DNA of 33,506 bases, from positions 1 through 33,506 of the forward strand of contig CADWAF010004157.1 of assembly GCA_902984215.1 (NCBI GenBank), written 5' to 3'. The notes beneath the pieces are model-generated. The model was given only the letters and a program-made list of their open reading frames with translations, searched no databases and was not told the DNA's origin. The position numbers and the translations under genes were made by a program. The stretch comes from Willaertia magna. Its lineage: Eukaryota > Heterolobosea > Eutetramitea > Acrasida > Naegleriidae. Positions within the stretch are counted from its first letter, which is position 1. Each line of letters opens with the position of its first letter. Of the stretch, positions 19,525-27,663 are shown piece after piece.

Positions 19525-20896
19525 ATGGAAAACAGGCACAAACATGCGGGATTATTAACACCATCTCCTTCAAAGAGTTTTAAAGCAAGAGCTTTTTTAG
19601 AGAATACCCCCGGAAGAGCTTATCAAAGAAAGATAGACACTCCCGGTAGATTAGTTACAGAACCTGAATGTACTCCAAAAAAGATTACAAAACAAAAAGA
19701 AAATAAATCCATACTAGAAATACAAGAATCAAAGAAGAATTTTATTAAGGATGTTCTATGTGAAGAGAATTTCTTTAATTCCATTAAAGATAAACGAAAA
19801 AAAGTTGCAGAAATGATACAGTTAGAACAAAGTGCTGTTAAATTAGAAAATGAAAATAACAATATAGAAAGTCTGCCCTTATGGGAGAAAAGACTAGTAC
19901 TAATGATTGATGTTTATGGAAAATCAGATGAAATTGTTGAGAGTGCCTGTAAAAAATTCATAATGTTATGTAATTCTGTTGCCTTTGAGAATATAAATAA
20001 TCCTATCGCTAAACAAATTCTAAAAGTTGCTTTGAAATATTTAGAGGAAGGAATAGATTTTGATAATTTACAGAAAAACAAAGTTATAACATTTAATAAC
20101 TTAAGCCTTTATTATAAAGATCGAGAGAGATATGATGAGGCACTTAAGTATGCCAAAAAAGCTTTCCGAGTTTGTTCGGAAATAGCTTCAGACGATGATT
20201 TACTTGCATTGCCTGACTGTCACCTTAACATTGGTGCAATATTTTCTAAATTAAAACAACATAGGCAAGCCTTGGCTCACGCAAACAAGGCTCTAGAAAT
20301 TTTGATGGAAAGACAAACCCAATTTCAAGTTAAGCCTTCTGAAATACCTTTAGAAGCTCTATTTTCTAGTATTGTAGTGGCACATAATAATATTGCTGTT
20401 GAGCTTGAGCATTTACTAGAAATAAATAAGGCCAGTCAATTCCATGAAAAGGCTGTCAGGATAGCTAAACATAAACTAGGTATTAAGCATTCTGTAACAC
20501 TTCGTATGCAATCCTCGTATGAAAGATTTATGAAGGTAAGTTGACATTTACAAAGAAACTAATTTACAAAAAAATAAGGAATATTATGACCAAGACAACA
20601 AGCTTAAACTTTCATACATCAACAAAGAAGAACTTAAAAAGTTTCAAATGGACGCTTCTAGAATAATTTCCAACAATAACACACCAAAGAATACACAAAA
20701 GAAAAGTGAAAATGTCTCACTTTTGCCACCAACTAGTTTTATTTCAGAACCAATACCCACTACTTCTCCCATTAACTTTATCGACGAAACGGTACTAGAA
20801 CCACTTGAAATGGAGATAGAGGAAAGTGGTGGGGTTGGGTTGCATTCCAACAGTCTCATACTTAGTGAGCTAAATAACATTCTCCAAAATCACTAA
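19525..20896 (+). CDS. TPR-repeat protein (kinesin light chain-like repeats)
   Basis: Exons 19525-20535 and 20579-20896 surround a 43-bp GTAAGT...AAG intron (phase 0) and give 442 residues. Residues ~170-335 hold helical TPR units: FNNLSLYYKDRERYDEALKY, LNIGAIFSKLKQHRQALAH and HNNIAVELEHLLEINKASQF, with a following HEKAVRIAKHKLGIKHSVT segment of the kind seen in kinesin light chain/TPR_12 repeats. These are protein-binding scaffolds. The N-terminus is basic with repeated Thr-Pro motifs (LLTPSPSK, NTPGR, DTPGR, CTPKK), plausible proline-directed kinase sites. The C-terminal ~90 residues are low-complexity Ser/Thr/Pro/Glu. Head to head with IQCH, which raises the possibility of a shared cytoskeletal or flagellar role, unproven. 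Confidence 0.8.
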
Positions 20897-20911
20897 ATCG
20901 ATAATTAAAAA

Positions 20912-21421
20912 ATGGATTTAAACAATCTTATTATAAAACGTCTTGACAATGAAACTGTGAAAGATATGAAAAAGATAAATTCTATTGTTCTTCCGATTAC
21001 TTATGTAAATCAATTATACGAACAAATGTTAAAGTTTCCTTTTTCCTTTGTTGCATATGTGAAAGAAAACGGTATAGAAGTACCTATTGGATCTATAGGG
21101 TGTGTTGTTAGAAAAGAACCAATAATAAATTACGAAATTGGAGTTTGTGTTGTGGCAATAGCTGTCCTCGCTAAATACAGAAGTAAAGGAATCGGAAGTA
21201 TGCTATTAGGAAAAACTTTAGAAGAAGCAGAGCTAAGATCTTTAGAATTTCAATGCTCTCAAGTATTTCTTCATGTTCAAACAAGTAACGAGGAAGCCAT
21301 TAAGTTTTACGAAAAATTCAATTTTACAACACTCACAAAAATAGAAAATTATTACAAACGTTTAACACCATCTGATTGTTATATTTTAACAAGGTCTGTA
21401 ACTAATAAATTATCTAATTAA
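20912..21421 (+). CDS. NAA50: N-alpha-acetyltransferase 50 (NAA50)-like GNAT enzyme
   Basis: A 169-residue GNAT-fold acetyltransferase. It matches NAA50 along its length: MKKINSIVLPITYVNQLYEQ (NAA50: LNQVIFPVSYNDKFYKD), the acetyl-CoA-binding motif KYRSKGIGSMLL (R-x-x-G-x-G), VFLHVQTSNEEAIKFYEKFN and the ending KIENYYKRLTPSDCYIL. NAA50 transfers acetyl from acetyl-CoA to N-terminal Met of nascent proteins and associates with NatA at the ribosome; the Tyr-rich NYYKR segment belongs to the substrate pocket. Length agrees with the family. It begins 15 bp after the TPR gene on the same strand, and its stop codon overlaps the stop of the opposing gene by four bases (TTAA). Confidence 0.88.
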   Translation: MDLNNLIIKRLDNETVKDMKKINSIVLPITYVNQLYEQMLKFPFSFVAYVKENGIEVPIGSIGCVVRKEPIINYEIGVCVVAIAVLAKYRSKGIGSMLLGKTLEEAELRSLEFQCSQVFLHVQTSNEEAIKFYEKFNFTTLTKIENYYKRLTPSDCYILTRSVTNKLSN

Positions 21422-23184
21422 TCTCTATTCTTCCTAAATTTCTTAATACCTTGCTCTAAAGATAATTCATCTAAAGTTATAAAATTAGAAATATCAAATA
21501 TTGAATTACTTAAATGTTGTTGGTGATACAGTTTACCATTGGTAAGAGCTAATCCACCAAAGAAATACATTAAGGTATAAGGAAGTGCAATAAAGCACGA
21601 GGTAAGTGGTGACATGAATGCCAAACCTAAACTTAAAGCAGAAACAGTTCCTAAATGTATAAGTCCATAATTTGGTCTATTTTGTAGTTTAATTTTCTCT
21701 GCATATAAAACAGATCCAGAAAGTAATGTCAATAATCCCCAATTAGGTAATTTTGAAAGTAAAGCAGTATTTCCAATAAAACTATTACTTTGTAAAAGTA
21801 TACCTAATGCACCCATCGACCCAAACTTTATAACATTTGAAATATGTTCTTTTCTATTAATTTTATTTTCTTCTTCCTTCAAAAAGTACTTCTCATTCTT
21901 CTTTCCTCTAACAATCATCAATGAAATAGCCGTTAATTTCTTAATATCTTCATTACCATAATTATTTTCATACATAAATTGTAATAAATTAGCAAAAGGT
22001 ACATATTGCGGACTAGTCAATTGAGTAAAACATTTATCATTACAATACATTTTAGCTAAAGCAAAAGCAGCAACTAATTGTTGATCTGTATCATTACTTT
22101 CAGCTAACATCTTTATAGTATCAAACCTATAAATCAAAGCATTATGAGATACCTCATTCCCTGAAATACTATTCATTAATTTACAAGCCTTCCTTTTAAT
22201 TGCATTAGATTCTTCATAAAAAATTGAATTAAAAATTGGTCCTAACAATCCACTTGAACAAATTTGTTGAATTGCCTCTTCCCCAAATGTTTTAAATTTA
22301 CTATTTCCCTCACCTTTCCCGCCATCATTCCCGTAAATATTGAATTCCTTATCATTTCTTGTTAGAGATAATAAAATCTCTAAAGAACGAAAATGTAATT
22401 CATCTAAACCATTTTGTAATTTTAATTTGTTTTCATTACATGAACTTAATAATGAAGATTTATTTAAATTTAAAGAAATTATTAATCTCATTAAATTTAT
22501 AGCTTTAACTTGATTTGTTTCAATTTCTTTAGAAAATCCATTCATTTCAAAATTTGATTTTAATAAATTTAATTTTGATTTCATTTCTAAAATTAAATCT
22601 TCAAATTCTTTATATAATTGATTATATTTTTCTTCTTTTGGTGATTTTATTTGATTTCTTCTAATATTACCAATTGTTGTAGTTGTACCTGTTGGTGGTA
22701 ATTCTGAAATTGGTGGAAGTAATCCAAAAGGTCCTCCTTCTACAACTACATTATCTTCTTCTTCTTCTTCTTTATTTGATAATTCCATATTCATTAATTT
22801 CTTTTCCCATAGTTTTAGATCTTTATTTAAAAGATTGGATAATTCTTGAATTATTTTGAATTGTTCTTCTTGGTTATCACTAGTTAAATATTGATAGAGA
22901 GAAAAGAGTGGAACGGAAGAAAGTAAAAGATAATGAAAATAATTTTTTGAAGATTTTTGTTCTTGTTTTTCTTCATGCTTGTTATTATTATTTAAATAAA
23001 TAAATTTGTTATTAATTTGTTTTGTAAGATTTGTTGAAAATGATACTTTGAAAGATGAACAAGAAGTAAAAATTAAATGATGTAAAGCCTTCTTCTTATT
23101 GTTAGTCTTTAAGAAAGAAGCCTTTTTGAGCAAGCCTTGATGATTTTTTTGAGAGAAGGAAGGTAGCCTTGAAAGTTCTTTCAT
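21418..23184 (-). CDS. Armadillo-like protein with C-terminal membrane segments, probably mitochondrial
   Basis: A 588-residue protein. The start used is the ATG at 23182-23184, which directly follows an A-run; the open frame upstream has no ATG. The first ~50 residues are basic, Ser-rich and lack acidic residues after Glu3 (MKELSRLPSFSQKNH..., then KKKALHHLIF), a pattern of mitochondrial import signals. Residues ~330-440 are helical and fit armadillo/HEAT-like repeats (KRKACKLMNSISGNE, DQQLVAAFALAKMYCN). The last ~130 residues hold about four hydrophobic segments (MGALGILLQ..., WGLLTLLSGSVLY, LIHLGTVSALSLGLAFM, CFIALPYTLMYFFGGLAL). No family is recognised with confidence. A Glu/Asp run lies at ~138-147. 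Convergent with NAA50 with a 4-bp overlap. Confidence 0.65.
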   Translation of the reverse strand: MKELSRLPSFSQKNHQGLLKKASFLKTNNKKKALHHLIFTSCSSFKVSFSTNLTKQINNKFIYLNNNNKHEEKQEQKSSKNYFHYLLLSSVPLFSLYQYLTSDNQEEQFKIIQELSNLLNKDLKLWEKKLMNMELSNKEEEEEDNVVVEGGPFGLLPPISELPPTGTTTTIGNIRRNQIKSPKEEKYNQLYKEFEDLILEMKSKLNLLKSNFEMNGFSKEIETNQVKAINLMRLIISLNLNKSSLLSSCNENKLKLQNGLDELHFRSLEILLSLTRNDKEFNIYGNDGGKGEGNSKFKTFGEEAIQQICSSGLLGPIFNSIFYEESNAIKRKACKLMNSISGNEVSHNALIYRFDTIKMLAESNDTDQQLVAAFALAKMYCNDKCFTQLTSPQYVPFANLLQFMYENNYGNEDIKKLTAISLMIVRGKKNEKYFLKEEENKINRKEHISNVIKFGSMGALGILLQSNSFIGNTALLSKLPNWGLLTLLSGSVLYAEKIKLQNRPNYGLIHLGTVSALSLGLAFMSPLTSCFIALPYTLMYFFGGLALTNGKLYHQQHLSNSIFDISNFITLDELSLEQGIKKFRKNRD

Positions 23185-23340
23185 TTTTTTTAATTTGGTT
23201 TTCAAAAATCGCCTTTTTAGCTTTTGGGTTTAAGCTTCTTTTTATTCTTGTTGTTTTGTTTTATTACAAAGTACTTATAAATTTTACAAAAATTATAGTG
23301 ACTATTGTTTCCGCATTATAAGTTTGCTCTTGTTTGTTGC

Positions 23341-23820
23341 TTAATAAATTTTTATTTCATGCGTTTTATGTTCTGCAAATAATTTTCTTAATATTCTTTC
23401 TTGTTTCGTTCTTGGATGGTGAGGGGATGTACAGATTGGATGTAATGGTCCATTATTGTTGTTGTCATTATTTCCTTTGTCACAAGGTTCTTTTTCTATT
23501 GTTTCAATTGGTTTTTCTTCTTCTTTTAAAGGTATACATTTTCTACCCTTACATTTCTTCTTCTTTGGGTAATGATTATTGTGTTTATGACGTTTGCCTC
23601 TATGTTTTCTTTTGTACTGTATATGAGTTCTTTCATAACGATCAAAGTATTCAGGGTCACTCTCAGTGTCGTCTACAAAATCTTCTGTATGGATGAGAAA
23701 GTATTTATCAATTTTCTTTCTTCTCCTCCTCTTTCCTTGGACGTCCGTAGCAATGAACAACGTAATACATAAAACAACTAACAACAGAATAATAATGAAT
23801 ATCCTCCAGCTTACTTTCAT
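23341..23820 (-). CDS. Small basic secreted or membrane-anchored protein, unknown
   Basis: A 159-residue protein from the ATG at 23818-23820, which follows an A-run; another in-frame ATG nine codons upstream (23845-23847) is possible. It opens with a textbook signal sequence or anchor (MKVSWRIFIIILLLVVLCIT, then LFIATDVQG) followed by RRRRKK, which may act as a proprotein processing site. The mature part is strongly basic (HIQYKRKHRGKRHKHNNHYP) with a few Cys (CKGRKC, CDKG, PICTSPHH). No domain is recognised. It could be a secreted cationic peptide or polyanion-binding protein; that is inference. Tail faces the start of the armadillo-like gene, and its start is divergent from the TM2 gene. 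Confidence 0.6.
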   Translation of the reverse strand: MKVSWRIFIIILLLVVLCITLFIATDVQGKRRRRKKIDKYFLIHTEDFVDDTESDPEYFDRYERTHIQYKRKHRGKRHKHNNHYPKKKKCKGRKCIPLKEEEKPIETIEKEPCDKGNNDNNNNGPLHPICTSPHHPRTKQERILRKLFAEHKTHEIKIY

Positions 23821-24172
23821 TCTTTTTTTGAATAATACATAATGCATTGTCTTAAGAAGAACCGTAGAAAGGGTAAGAAGAAAATGGCCCAAAAATAACG
23901 CGATTTATGACAAGCACCGTTTATCAACAAATGTACAAGTTAAATTATTTTCTTTATTTCGTAATCTCTAAAGAGAATATTGGTTTAAAGCGTTATTTTC
24001 TAGAAAGGGGGTCACTGTTTAGTCTATTGAATCAACAATTTTTTAACAATAACAAAAAAACAATCAATTTGATTTCAGTTAAAATTTTAATGTATTGTAA
24101 ATAACCTTAAACTGTTTTTGATTGAAAATTCCACTTTCCATTTCAAAGTGGAATTTTCAAAAGTGAAAAAAA
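23821..24172. promoter_or_regulatory. Divergent intergenic region with hairpin
   Basis: These 352 bp lie between the start of the secreted-protein gene and the start of the TM2 gene and must hold both promoters. A 65-codon frame at 23907-24104 is composed of AT-rich low-complexity codons and is not supported. The notable element is the perfect inverted repeat listed separately at 24122-24160. Confidence 0.4.
24122..24160. repeat. Perfect 16-bp inverted repeat, 7-nt loop
   Basis: Left arm 24122-24137 (TTGAAAATTCCACTTT), loop CCATTTC, right arm 24145-24160, exact reverse complement. It ends 12 bp before the ATG of the TM2 gene, so it lies in the promoter or 5' leader. As RNA it would form a stable stem close to the start codon; as DNA it could be a dimer-binding site. 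Confidence 0.85.
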
Positions 24173-25139
24173 ATGAAAGATATCACAATGGTAGGTTTTC
24201 GCTTAATTTTTTTCCCGCCAACACTTGAACTGTTTTGATCTTGCATGTTTTTTAATATTTACAAAATAGGCGTACGTGTTGTGGGCTCTTTGTTTCTTTG
24301 GATTGTTTGGCATTCATAGGTTTTATCTGAATTCGTGGACGATGGGTTTTGTTTACTTATTCACATTTGGATTGTGTGGAGTGGGTCAAATTTTTGATGT
24401 ATTGTTGATTCCAGGGATGGTTGCGGAGGAGAATGGAACTAGCTCAAATAACAATGGGTTAGTGTTTGGTTTTGGGAATAATATGTTTGCTGGTGGGAAT
24501 TATGTAAACTTTAACAGTGCTCATCAACCTTACCAGGTCTCCATTGGGAATACTGCTGCTGGATATTCACAATATTATGTAAATAATGGACAACAGCAAC
24601 CCCAACCGTATGTCCCACCTCAACAACAAGAGCAAGAGGATGGTGACTCGAATGAATATGTACCACCTCAACAAAATTCTGGATTTACATTGTATATTAA
24701 TGGTCAACCAGTTGATTTGTCAAGTGGAGGAACGATTTATATGGATGGCTCTGGAGAAGCTCAATACTATGCCAATAATGTTCATCATGATTTTAATAGT
24801 GTTTTTGATAACATGAGAAGAGCAGAGGAGAATAGAAGATTCCACGACAGCATTCGTAGAACTAACGAGTCAATTAACAGAAGTAACGAAATACACAGAG
24901 AAAATATGAGACGAATGAATGAAAGTATTCACAGAGCCAATGAACAAACTCGTAGAACCAATGAGAACAATTTTAGAATGCATCAACAAAACATGAACAG
25001 AATGCACGATAATATGAGAATGCATCAAAACATTCATAACCAAAACATGCATAGACAAACAATGAATAATATACACAGACAAACTATGAATAATAATATA
25101 TATAGACCACCAACTTTCAACACTTTCAATAGAAGATAA
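24173..25139 (+). CDS. TM2-domain membrane protein with Asn/Met/His-rich tail
   Basis: An 18-nt first exon (24173-24190, MKDITM) joins over a 79-bp GTAGGT...TAG intron to 24270-25139, giving 295 residues. The join rebuilds a complete TM2 domain: TMAYVLWALCFFGLFGIHRF, YLNSWTMGFVYLFTFGLCGV and GQIFDVLLIP, i.e. two membrane helices with the His-Arg-Phe-Tyr loop. TM2 proteins occur in bacteria and eukaryotes; their biochemical role is unclear, though animal members act in Notch and endolysosomal biology. The middle is Gln/Pro/Tyr-rich. Residues ~185-290 form a polar repeat with period seven (RRTNESI, NRSNEIH, RRMNESI, HRANEQT, RRTNENN) passing into Met/His pairs (RMHQQNMNRMHDNMRMHQ), a possible coiled coil or metal-binding tail. 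Confidence 0.85.
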
Positions 25140-25163
25140 TGTTTACCGTAGATTGTACTAATA

Positions 25164-25188
25164 GAACCATTTAGTCAGCAGCCAACAA
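25164..25188. repeat. 25-bp direct repeat, left copy
   Basis: A perfect 25-bp sequence beginning GAACCATTTAGTCAGCAGCC, repeated at 27158-27182. The two copies sit exactly at the two ends of duplicated block A, 25-49 bp after the TM2 stop codon. The last A residues merge with the first A residues of the block, so the inner edge is uncertain by 1-3 bases. Confidence 0.9.
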
Positions 25189-25348
25189 AAATAAAGTTAT
25201 CAATCTTTACTATTGGTTTTTCAGTTTCTATGCCTATAATAGAGTAATTATGAAACATTAAATTTTCAATTTGGTTAAAATCGGAAATATCAAAAACTAA
25301 ATGTATGTCATCATATTCTTCTTCCGAATAATTATCGTTGTTGGACAT
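25175..25348 (-). pseudogene. Truncated copy of the TFIIIC subunit 6-like gene
   Basis: Begins MSNNDNYSEEEYDDIHL and matches the intact copy at 31396-31677 through KIDNFIF, with one extra Asn codon. There the duplicated block ends; the frame runs into the 25-bp direct repeat (Val-Gly-Cys) and stops at TGA 25175-25177. The result is 57 codons instead of 93, missing the C-terminal strands of the barrel (EGKFENLIVDTAILV onward). The start context, an A-run before ATG, is preserved, so it may still be transcribed, but a folded product is unlikely. Confidence 0.8.
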
Positions 25349-25523
25349 TTTTTTTAAAAATTAAATATTATACAAGATTTAAACGTGTAATTAGTTAAAA
25401 CCAACTTATTATTTGCATTTTGATTTTGGGCATAAATGTTTGTTTTACAACTAATTTTTTCATTACAAAATAATTCTCTTACCAATTTTTCTATTGGTAT
25501 TGTTAAAAGAATTGATGATAAGG

Positions 25524-25564
25524 GAAGAGTTAAATAAATTATTCACTTGCAAAAAATTAAAATA
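25524..25564. repeat. 41-bp inverted repeat, left (template) arm
   Basis: Perfect reverse complement of 25711-25751. This arm is at its ancestral place: block B has the same sequence in the same position with one difference (ATTCACTTGC here, ATTAACTTGC there), in the spacer downstream of the Arf-like gene. Confidence 0.9.
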
Positions 25565-25709
25565 AACTAACTAATTAATAATAGCTATCAAACCAAGTTT
25601 TCAGGAATAATACTACCAGGCGAATTTAATTTCATATCCAAAACCTTGCTAAAAAACCACTCCAAAATTTCATAAGTTCTATTTCTATCGTTCTCAAAAT
25701 TTATTTTTT

Positions 25710-26162
25710 CTATTTTAATTTTTTGCAAGTGAATAATTTATTTAACTCTTCAAAACTCTTCACAGTCTTATTCCACCTATTTTTCACCGAATTAGTATTA
25801 CAAAATAAAATTAAAATTATAGTTTTTGCATCACAAAATCTTTTAATAATTTTCATAATATCTACACTTTTATCCAAACTGTTTTTATCATTTGGTAATA
25901 AAAAAATAATTCCATTGTTCTTCTTGACATAATCACAAAACCACTCTCCATAGGAATAATACGAAAGATTAAAAGAATTTAATAGAAAATTATTATATTC
26001 TATTGTTGAATAATTTATTTCAACTAATTCATCTTGAAAACCGTACGTGGCACAACCTTTTTTCACTTGAAAAAGCCCAAGAAATTTATCAAAATCTTGC
26101 TGACAGTTATTTCCGTAAAAGCAAAGAAACTGATCTTGTTTGTTAATGAAATATTCCTTCAT
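25710..26162 (-). pseudogene. Damaged copy of the Arf-like protein gene
   Basis: 150 codons, matching residues 1 to ~140 of the intact protein at 31917-32498. It has a 15-nt in-frame deletion (Leu-Glu-Asp-Ile-Glu lost after SVKN) and then, after KSFEE, the 41-bp inverted insertion, which gives the unrelated tail LNKLFTCKKLK and an early stop. The lost ~50 residues include the segment equivalent to the last helix of small GTPases (YEILEWFFSKVLDMKL); its DNA survives downstream at about 25600-25710 as untranslated remnant. No internal stop or frameshift exists in the remaining part, so a shortened protein could still be made. I class it as a decaying gene with moderate confidence. Confidence 0.65.
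25711..25751. repeat. 41-bp inverted repeat, right (inserted) arm
   Basis: Reverse complement of 25524-25564. Block B has unrelated coding sequence here (about 26 bp beginning CTGATATTCTC), so this arm replaced it. It carries the copy-A variant base, showing that the local arm was the template. It changes the C-terminus of the Arf-like frame and brings a stop codon. Confidence 0.88.
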
Positions 26163-26376
26163 TTTTTTAAATTTTTTTTTTATTGTAAATAATAAACTAA
26201 TTTTATTCTAAAAGTGACCAGTCCACGTCAGCGAAACGTAGAAGCTTTTGTAACAAAACTTGAAAGTTTATTAAGCCGGACAGGTTTGGATCTCTCACAG
26301 CAACAAAAAAATGTTTTCTTTATCTTGAGGGTTCAGAGAAGATTAACATTATAATGATAATTTATTAAGGTTTAAT

Positions 26377-27015
26377 TTATTTGAAAATTGCAACACGAGC
26401 ATTTCCAGTATCAGCAACATAAAGTTCACCTGCCAATGGATTAATTGCTAAAGCACCAATATGTTTAAATTGACCATCCTTATTACCTTCTGAACCAAAT
26501 GCTCTAACTCCTCCATTCGCTTTTGATATTTGAACTCTATAATTGTATCCATCTGCAATATACATTGTTCCAGTACATTTCTCAATAATTGCATGATTTG
26601 GATAATTAACTTGGCCTAATGGATTGCCATTTCCTCCAGTTCCAAAAGTTTTAAGTAATTTTCCCTTCTTGGAGTATGTCACAATCATTTGGTGACCAGA
26701 ACTTGTGATAACTAAATTACCGTCTTGATCCAAGTCAATACCTAGGGGATCTGTTAATTTAACAGTTGTTGGTTCGAATCTACTTCCTAACTCATTGAGT
26801 AGTTTACCTTCTTTTGAATAGACTTGAACTGAATATCTTCCTCTGTTTACAACATAAATAGAGCTATCTCTTTGGTCAACTACAACACCTACTGGATCAT
26901 AAATTTCACCTTCTTTTAATCCACCGCTACTACCACCGTTGCCACCTACTCTCCAAATTAATTCTTGACCGTCTAAACTCATCTTAATAATATATTGATC
27001 TTCTTTACAAGTCAT
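26377..27015 (-). pseudogene. 5'-truncated NHL-repeat beta-propeller gene (copy A)
   Basis: 212 codons from the first ATG. The frame is open a further 51 codons upstream (through KLIFVADNCYERKIHAF) but has no ATG there and meets TGA at 27169-27171, inside the direct repeat, so at least 47 residues present in copy B are lost and no normal start exists. NHL-type repeats are clear: YDPVGVVVDQRDSSIYVVNR, LTDPLGIDLDQDGNLVITSS, VNYPNHAIIEKCTGTMYIAD and LAINPLAGELYVADTGNARV. Each blade has the D-x-x-G-x-(I/L)-Y-V-A/V-D pattern. Such propellers bind proteins or nucleic acids. The codon that is ATG here is ATA in copy B. The repeats are intact with only in-frame indels, so a short propeller fragment may still be expressed. 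Confidence 0.7.
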
Positions 27016-27157
27016 TACAATGGTATCTTCATTGTTGTCAATAGAAATGTGATTTGGTTTATAAGGTGTAGTGAAACTATACTTTAATTTCTTTGTTGTT
27101 AAATCAAAGGCATGGATTTTACGTTCATAACAGTTGTCAGCAACGAAAATTAATTTG

Positions 27158-27182
27158 GAACCATTTAGTCAGCAGCCAACAA
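27158..27182. repeat. 25-bp direct repeat, right copy
   Basis: Identical to 25164-25188 and in the same orientation. It begins at the first base after homology with block B can be followed. In the NHL reading frame it would read Leu-Asn-Gly-Ser just before Lys-Leu-Ile-Phe and then meet a TGA (27169-27171), so the NHL frame is closed here. Confidence 0.9.
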
Positions 27183-27663
27183 TCACCAGGGTTGAAACGC
27201 GTTGAAGAGTGTTAACTGGGCTTTATAAAAAATTTAAACTTGTAAATAATTTACTAAATTTCTCAAATCACTTAATTACGATTTTTATAATATAACATCT
27301 TGTTTTGCTTGTAAGGTTTTATAATTAATGATTTTGATTACAAAATTTATTGGTTACCTCATTTAGATTCTAATTAAAATAAATTTACAACAAAATTTTA
27401 CAAAAATATATTTAATAATAAAAATAAATTTACAAATAAAATTTATTTTTAAAAATAAACAAAATTTTATAATCCTGAATTAAAATAATAGATTAATAAA
27501 AAATATAAAATTTTAATATATTAAAAAAATTTATTATATATTTATTGTAATAAAATTTAAACTGTTAACAATAATGTTAAAAAATTATTTATTAATTATT
27601 ATTGTAAAAAAACAAATTTTATAAAATAAACAGTATTTAAAATTTCTTTTATATTTATAAAAA
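27183..27663. other. AT-rich divergent intergenic region
   Basis: 481 bp with no coding frame. The first ~45 bp (ending near GTTAACTGGGC) are of ordinary composition and presumably continue the ancestral flank behind the TM2 gene. From about 27230 the sequence is almost pure A/T with runs such as AAATTTATTTTTAAAAATAA, the most AT-rich stretch in the window. It contains the promoter of the TPR-GTPase gene; no specific element can be singled out. Confidence 0.4.

Larger units (their letters stand above)
25189..27157. repeat. Duplicated block, copy A (degraded)
   Basis: About 1.97 kb that aligns along its length, same orientation, with 31520-33506. It holds the head of a TFIIIC subunit 6-like gene, a damaged Arf-like gene and a 5'-truncated NHL gene, all minus strand. 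Differences from copy B are scattered substitutions, in-frame coding indels (3, 9 and 15 nt), non-coding indels, and one 34-bp-for-26-bp replacement (see inverted repeat). Non-coding parts also align, including the CCACGTCA motif at 26223-26230. The gene-free 25349-25709 within it is leader and former coding sequence. Confidence 0.93.

Noticed and set aside
23907..24104. 65-codon frame upstream of the TM2 gene
   Set aside because: Low-complexity AT-rich codons, no homology, contained in a promoter-type spacer.
26765..26785. GGTTCGAATC, resembling a tRNA B box
   Set aside because: Lies in the NHL coding frame; no A box, acceptor stem or cloverleaf around it.
25164..27182. Block A as a classical DNA transposon with 25-bp target-site duplication
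   Set aside because: No transposase, no terminal inverted repeats, and the cargo is ordinary gene fragments; a break-repair insertion is the simpler reading.
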